A DNA stretch of 5,389 nt from Actinomycetes bacterium (GTDB taxonomy: Bacteria; Actinomycetota; Acidimicrobiia; Acidimicrobiales; Palsa-688). A model generated the notes under the pieces. That model saw only the letters and a program-made list of their open reading frames with translations. It was not told the origin of the DNA and ran no database searches. Position 1 is the stretch's first letter; every line of letters starts with the position of its first letter. Both the position numbers and the translations under genes were made by a program. Positions 4,988 through 5,389 of the stretch are shown in pieces. The stretch spans positions 1-5,389 of the forward strand of contig JAKBBS010000226.1 in NCBI GenBank assembly GCA_021808425.1, written 5' to 3'.

Positions 4988-5061
4988 TGGGCGCTACGGG
5001 ACTCGAACCCATGACCTCAGCCGTGTGAAGGCTGCGCTCTAACCAACTGAGCTAAGCGCCC
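4988..5061 (-). tRNA. tRNA-Val (anticodon CAC)
   Basis: The minus strand folds as a complete tRNA. The acceptor arm GGGCGCT (5061-5055) pairs perfectly with AGCGCCC (4995-4989). The D arm is GCTCAGTTGGTTAGAGC, and the anticodon stem CAGCC/GGCTG closes the loop TTCACAC with anticodon CAC, which reads valine GTG codons. The T arm is ATGGG-TTCGAGT-CCCGT. The discriminator is A at 4988. CCA is not encoded (CAC follows), so it must be added. The 3' end of this gene borders the minus-strand operon with only 27 bases before the first GTG. tRNA 3' ends are favoured integration sites, but no second copy of the end was found in this window. Confidence 0.96.
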
Positions 5062-5125
5062 TACAATTATGCACTTGAACTGGTGCTATGTGCCTTGCGA
5101 CGCTCTCAACGTCCTTGCACAGCGG

Positions 5126-5131
5126 TACTAT
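5126..5131 (+). promoter_or_regulatory. Candidate -10 box for the recombinase gene
   Basis: TACTAT lies 18 bases before the GTG at 5150 and points rightward. I find no convincing -35 at 16-19 bases, and the predicted leader would be only about a dozen bases with no spaced Shine-Dalgarno. It shares its central bases with the leftward TATAGT box of the tRNA promoter. Confidence 0.35.
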
Positions 5132-5157
5132 AGCGCATAACCTTAGGGCGTGGTCAA
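5127..5157 (-). promoter_or_regulatory. Candidate promoter of tRNA-Val
   Basis: Reading leftward, TTGACC (5157-5152) and TATAGT (5132-5127) form a near-consensus vegetative promoter with a 19-base spacer. Transcription would start near 5120, giving a leader of about 59 bases before the tRNA. The -35 overlaps the first codons of the recombinase gene. Confidence 0.5.
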
Positions 5158-5389
5158 GACCAGGACTGAGAAAGTAGCCAACGCGCTGCCGCCCTGGTCG
5201 GCTCCCAGCGCAGGCCAGCTCGGATCCCTCGCCCGGTCCTTCGATAGAAGCCTGCGGGCCATGAACCGCTCTGAATCCACCCGGCAGCAGTACCTGATGT
5301 CCGTATCGCAGTTCATCACCTTCCTGCACAACGCTGGCATCCCCGAGGACCCGGCCAAGCTCGGCCGCGAGCACGTCGAGACCTTTCTC
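5150..5389 (+). CDS. Tyrosine recombinase/integrase, N-terminal part (runs off the window)
   Basis: Eighty codons are visible. Residues about 24-80 (LGSLARSFDRSLRAMNRS, STRQQYLMSVSQFITFLHNA, LGREHVETFL) form the SAM-like, core-DNA-binding N-terminal domain of phage-type tyrosine integrases, with the usual pattern of a first helix, an S-x-x-T-x-x-x-Y turn into the second helix, and an HVE-F-L third helix. The catalytic R-H-R-Y domain lies beyond the edge. GTG 5150 is chosen because a TAG (5144-5146) closes the frame upstream and the family homology begins well before ATG 5261. The gene diverges from tRNA-Val and lies on the 5' side of that tRNA, whereas elements inserted at the tRNA 3' end would lie to the left. 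It could be the integrase of an element to the right or an old solitary one. Confidence 0.8.
   Translation, partial: MVKTRTEKVANALPPWSAPSAGQLGSLARSFDRSLRAMNRSESTRQQYLMSVSQFITFLHNAGIPEDPAKLGREHVETFL

Noticed and set aside
1..5389. CRISPR array, insertion sequence or transposase.
   Set aside because: No regularly spaced direct repeats, no transposase motifs and no paired terminal inverted repeats were seen; the only mobility gene is the recombinase at the right edge.

Overview
The window is GC-rich, with short convergent or divergent gene pairs, GTG/TTG starts, possibly leaderless genes, a three-repeat CWB2 wall-binding protein and VapBC-type toxin-antitoxin genes. This suggests a high-GC actinobacterium. 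An Acidimicrobiia-like lineage is a guess from the style of the CWB2 and transporter-remnant sequences and cannot be proven here. The window looks like an accessory or decaying stretch beside a tRNA gene rather than a housekeeping operon.

Left part (1-1121, + strand): the 3' part of a cell-wall-binding (CWB2) protein, ending in tandem stops and followed by a strong GC hairpin terminator. From about 1200 to 1543 I see no credible gene, only three hairpins.

Middle (1544-3886): two toxin-antitoxin loci. The first keeps a perfect 22-bp palindromic operator and an antitoxin DNA-binding domain. A deletion has removed the antitoxin tail and the N-terminal part of its PIN toxin, leaving a dead vapC remnant in another frame. 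The second (vapB 3231-3476, vapC 3473-3886) is intact, with a GTGA overlap, its own operator and all PIN acidic residues. Between them lie two more damaged genes: a minus-strand fragment of an amino-acid-type ABC substrate-binding protein (2083-2372) and an IclR-family regulator that keeps only its winged helix (2638 to about 2901).

Right part (3813-5061, - strand): a compact operon runs leftward from the tRNA-Val(CAC) gene. It consists of a 124-residue protein with a C-terminal-type helical domain, a three-TM membrane protein joined to it by a 4-nt TTGA overlap, and a proline-rich small protein joined by an 8-nt overlap and preceded by a strong Shine-Dalgarno. The membrane gene carries one frameshift and one in-frame stop. 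The tRNA is followed, divergently, by the start of a tyrosine recombinase that runs off the window (5150-5389). The two appear to share a promoter region with overlapping, oppositely oriented -10 boxes.

Overall, an intact tRNA, an intact TA pair and a recombinase sit among at least four broken genes. This pattern is expected at an integration hot spot. The most unusual items are the precise vapB-vapC deletion under an untouched operator and the coupled minus-strand operon that begins directly at the tRNA 3' end.
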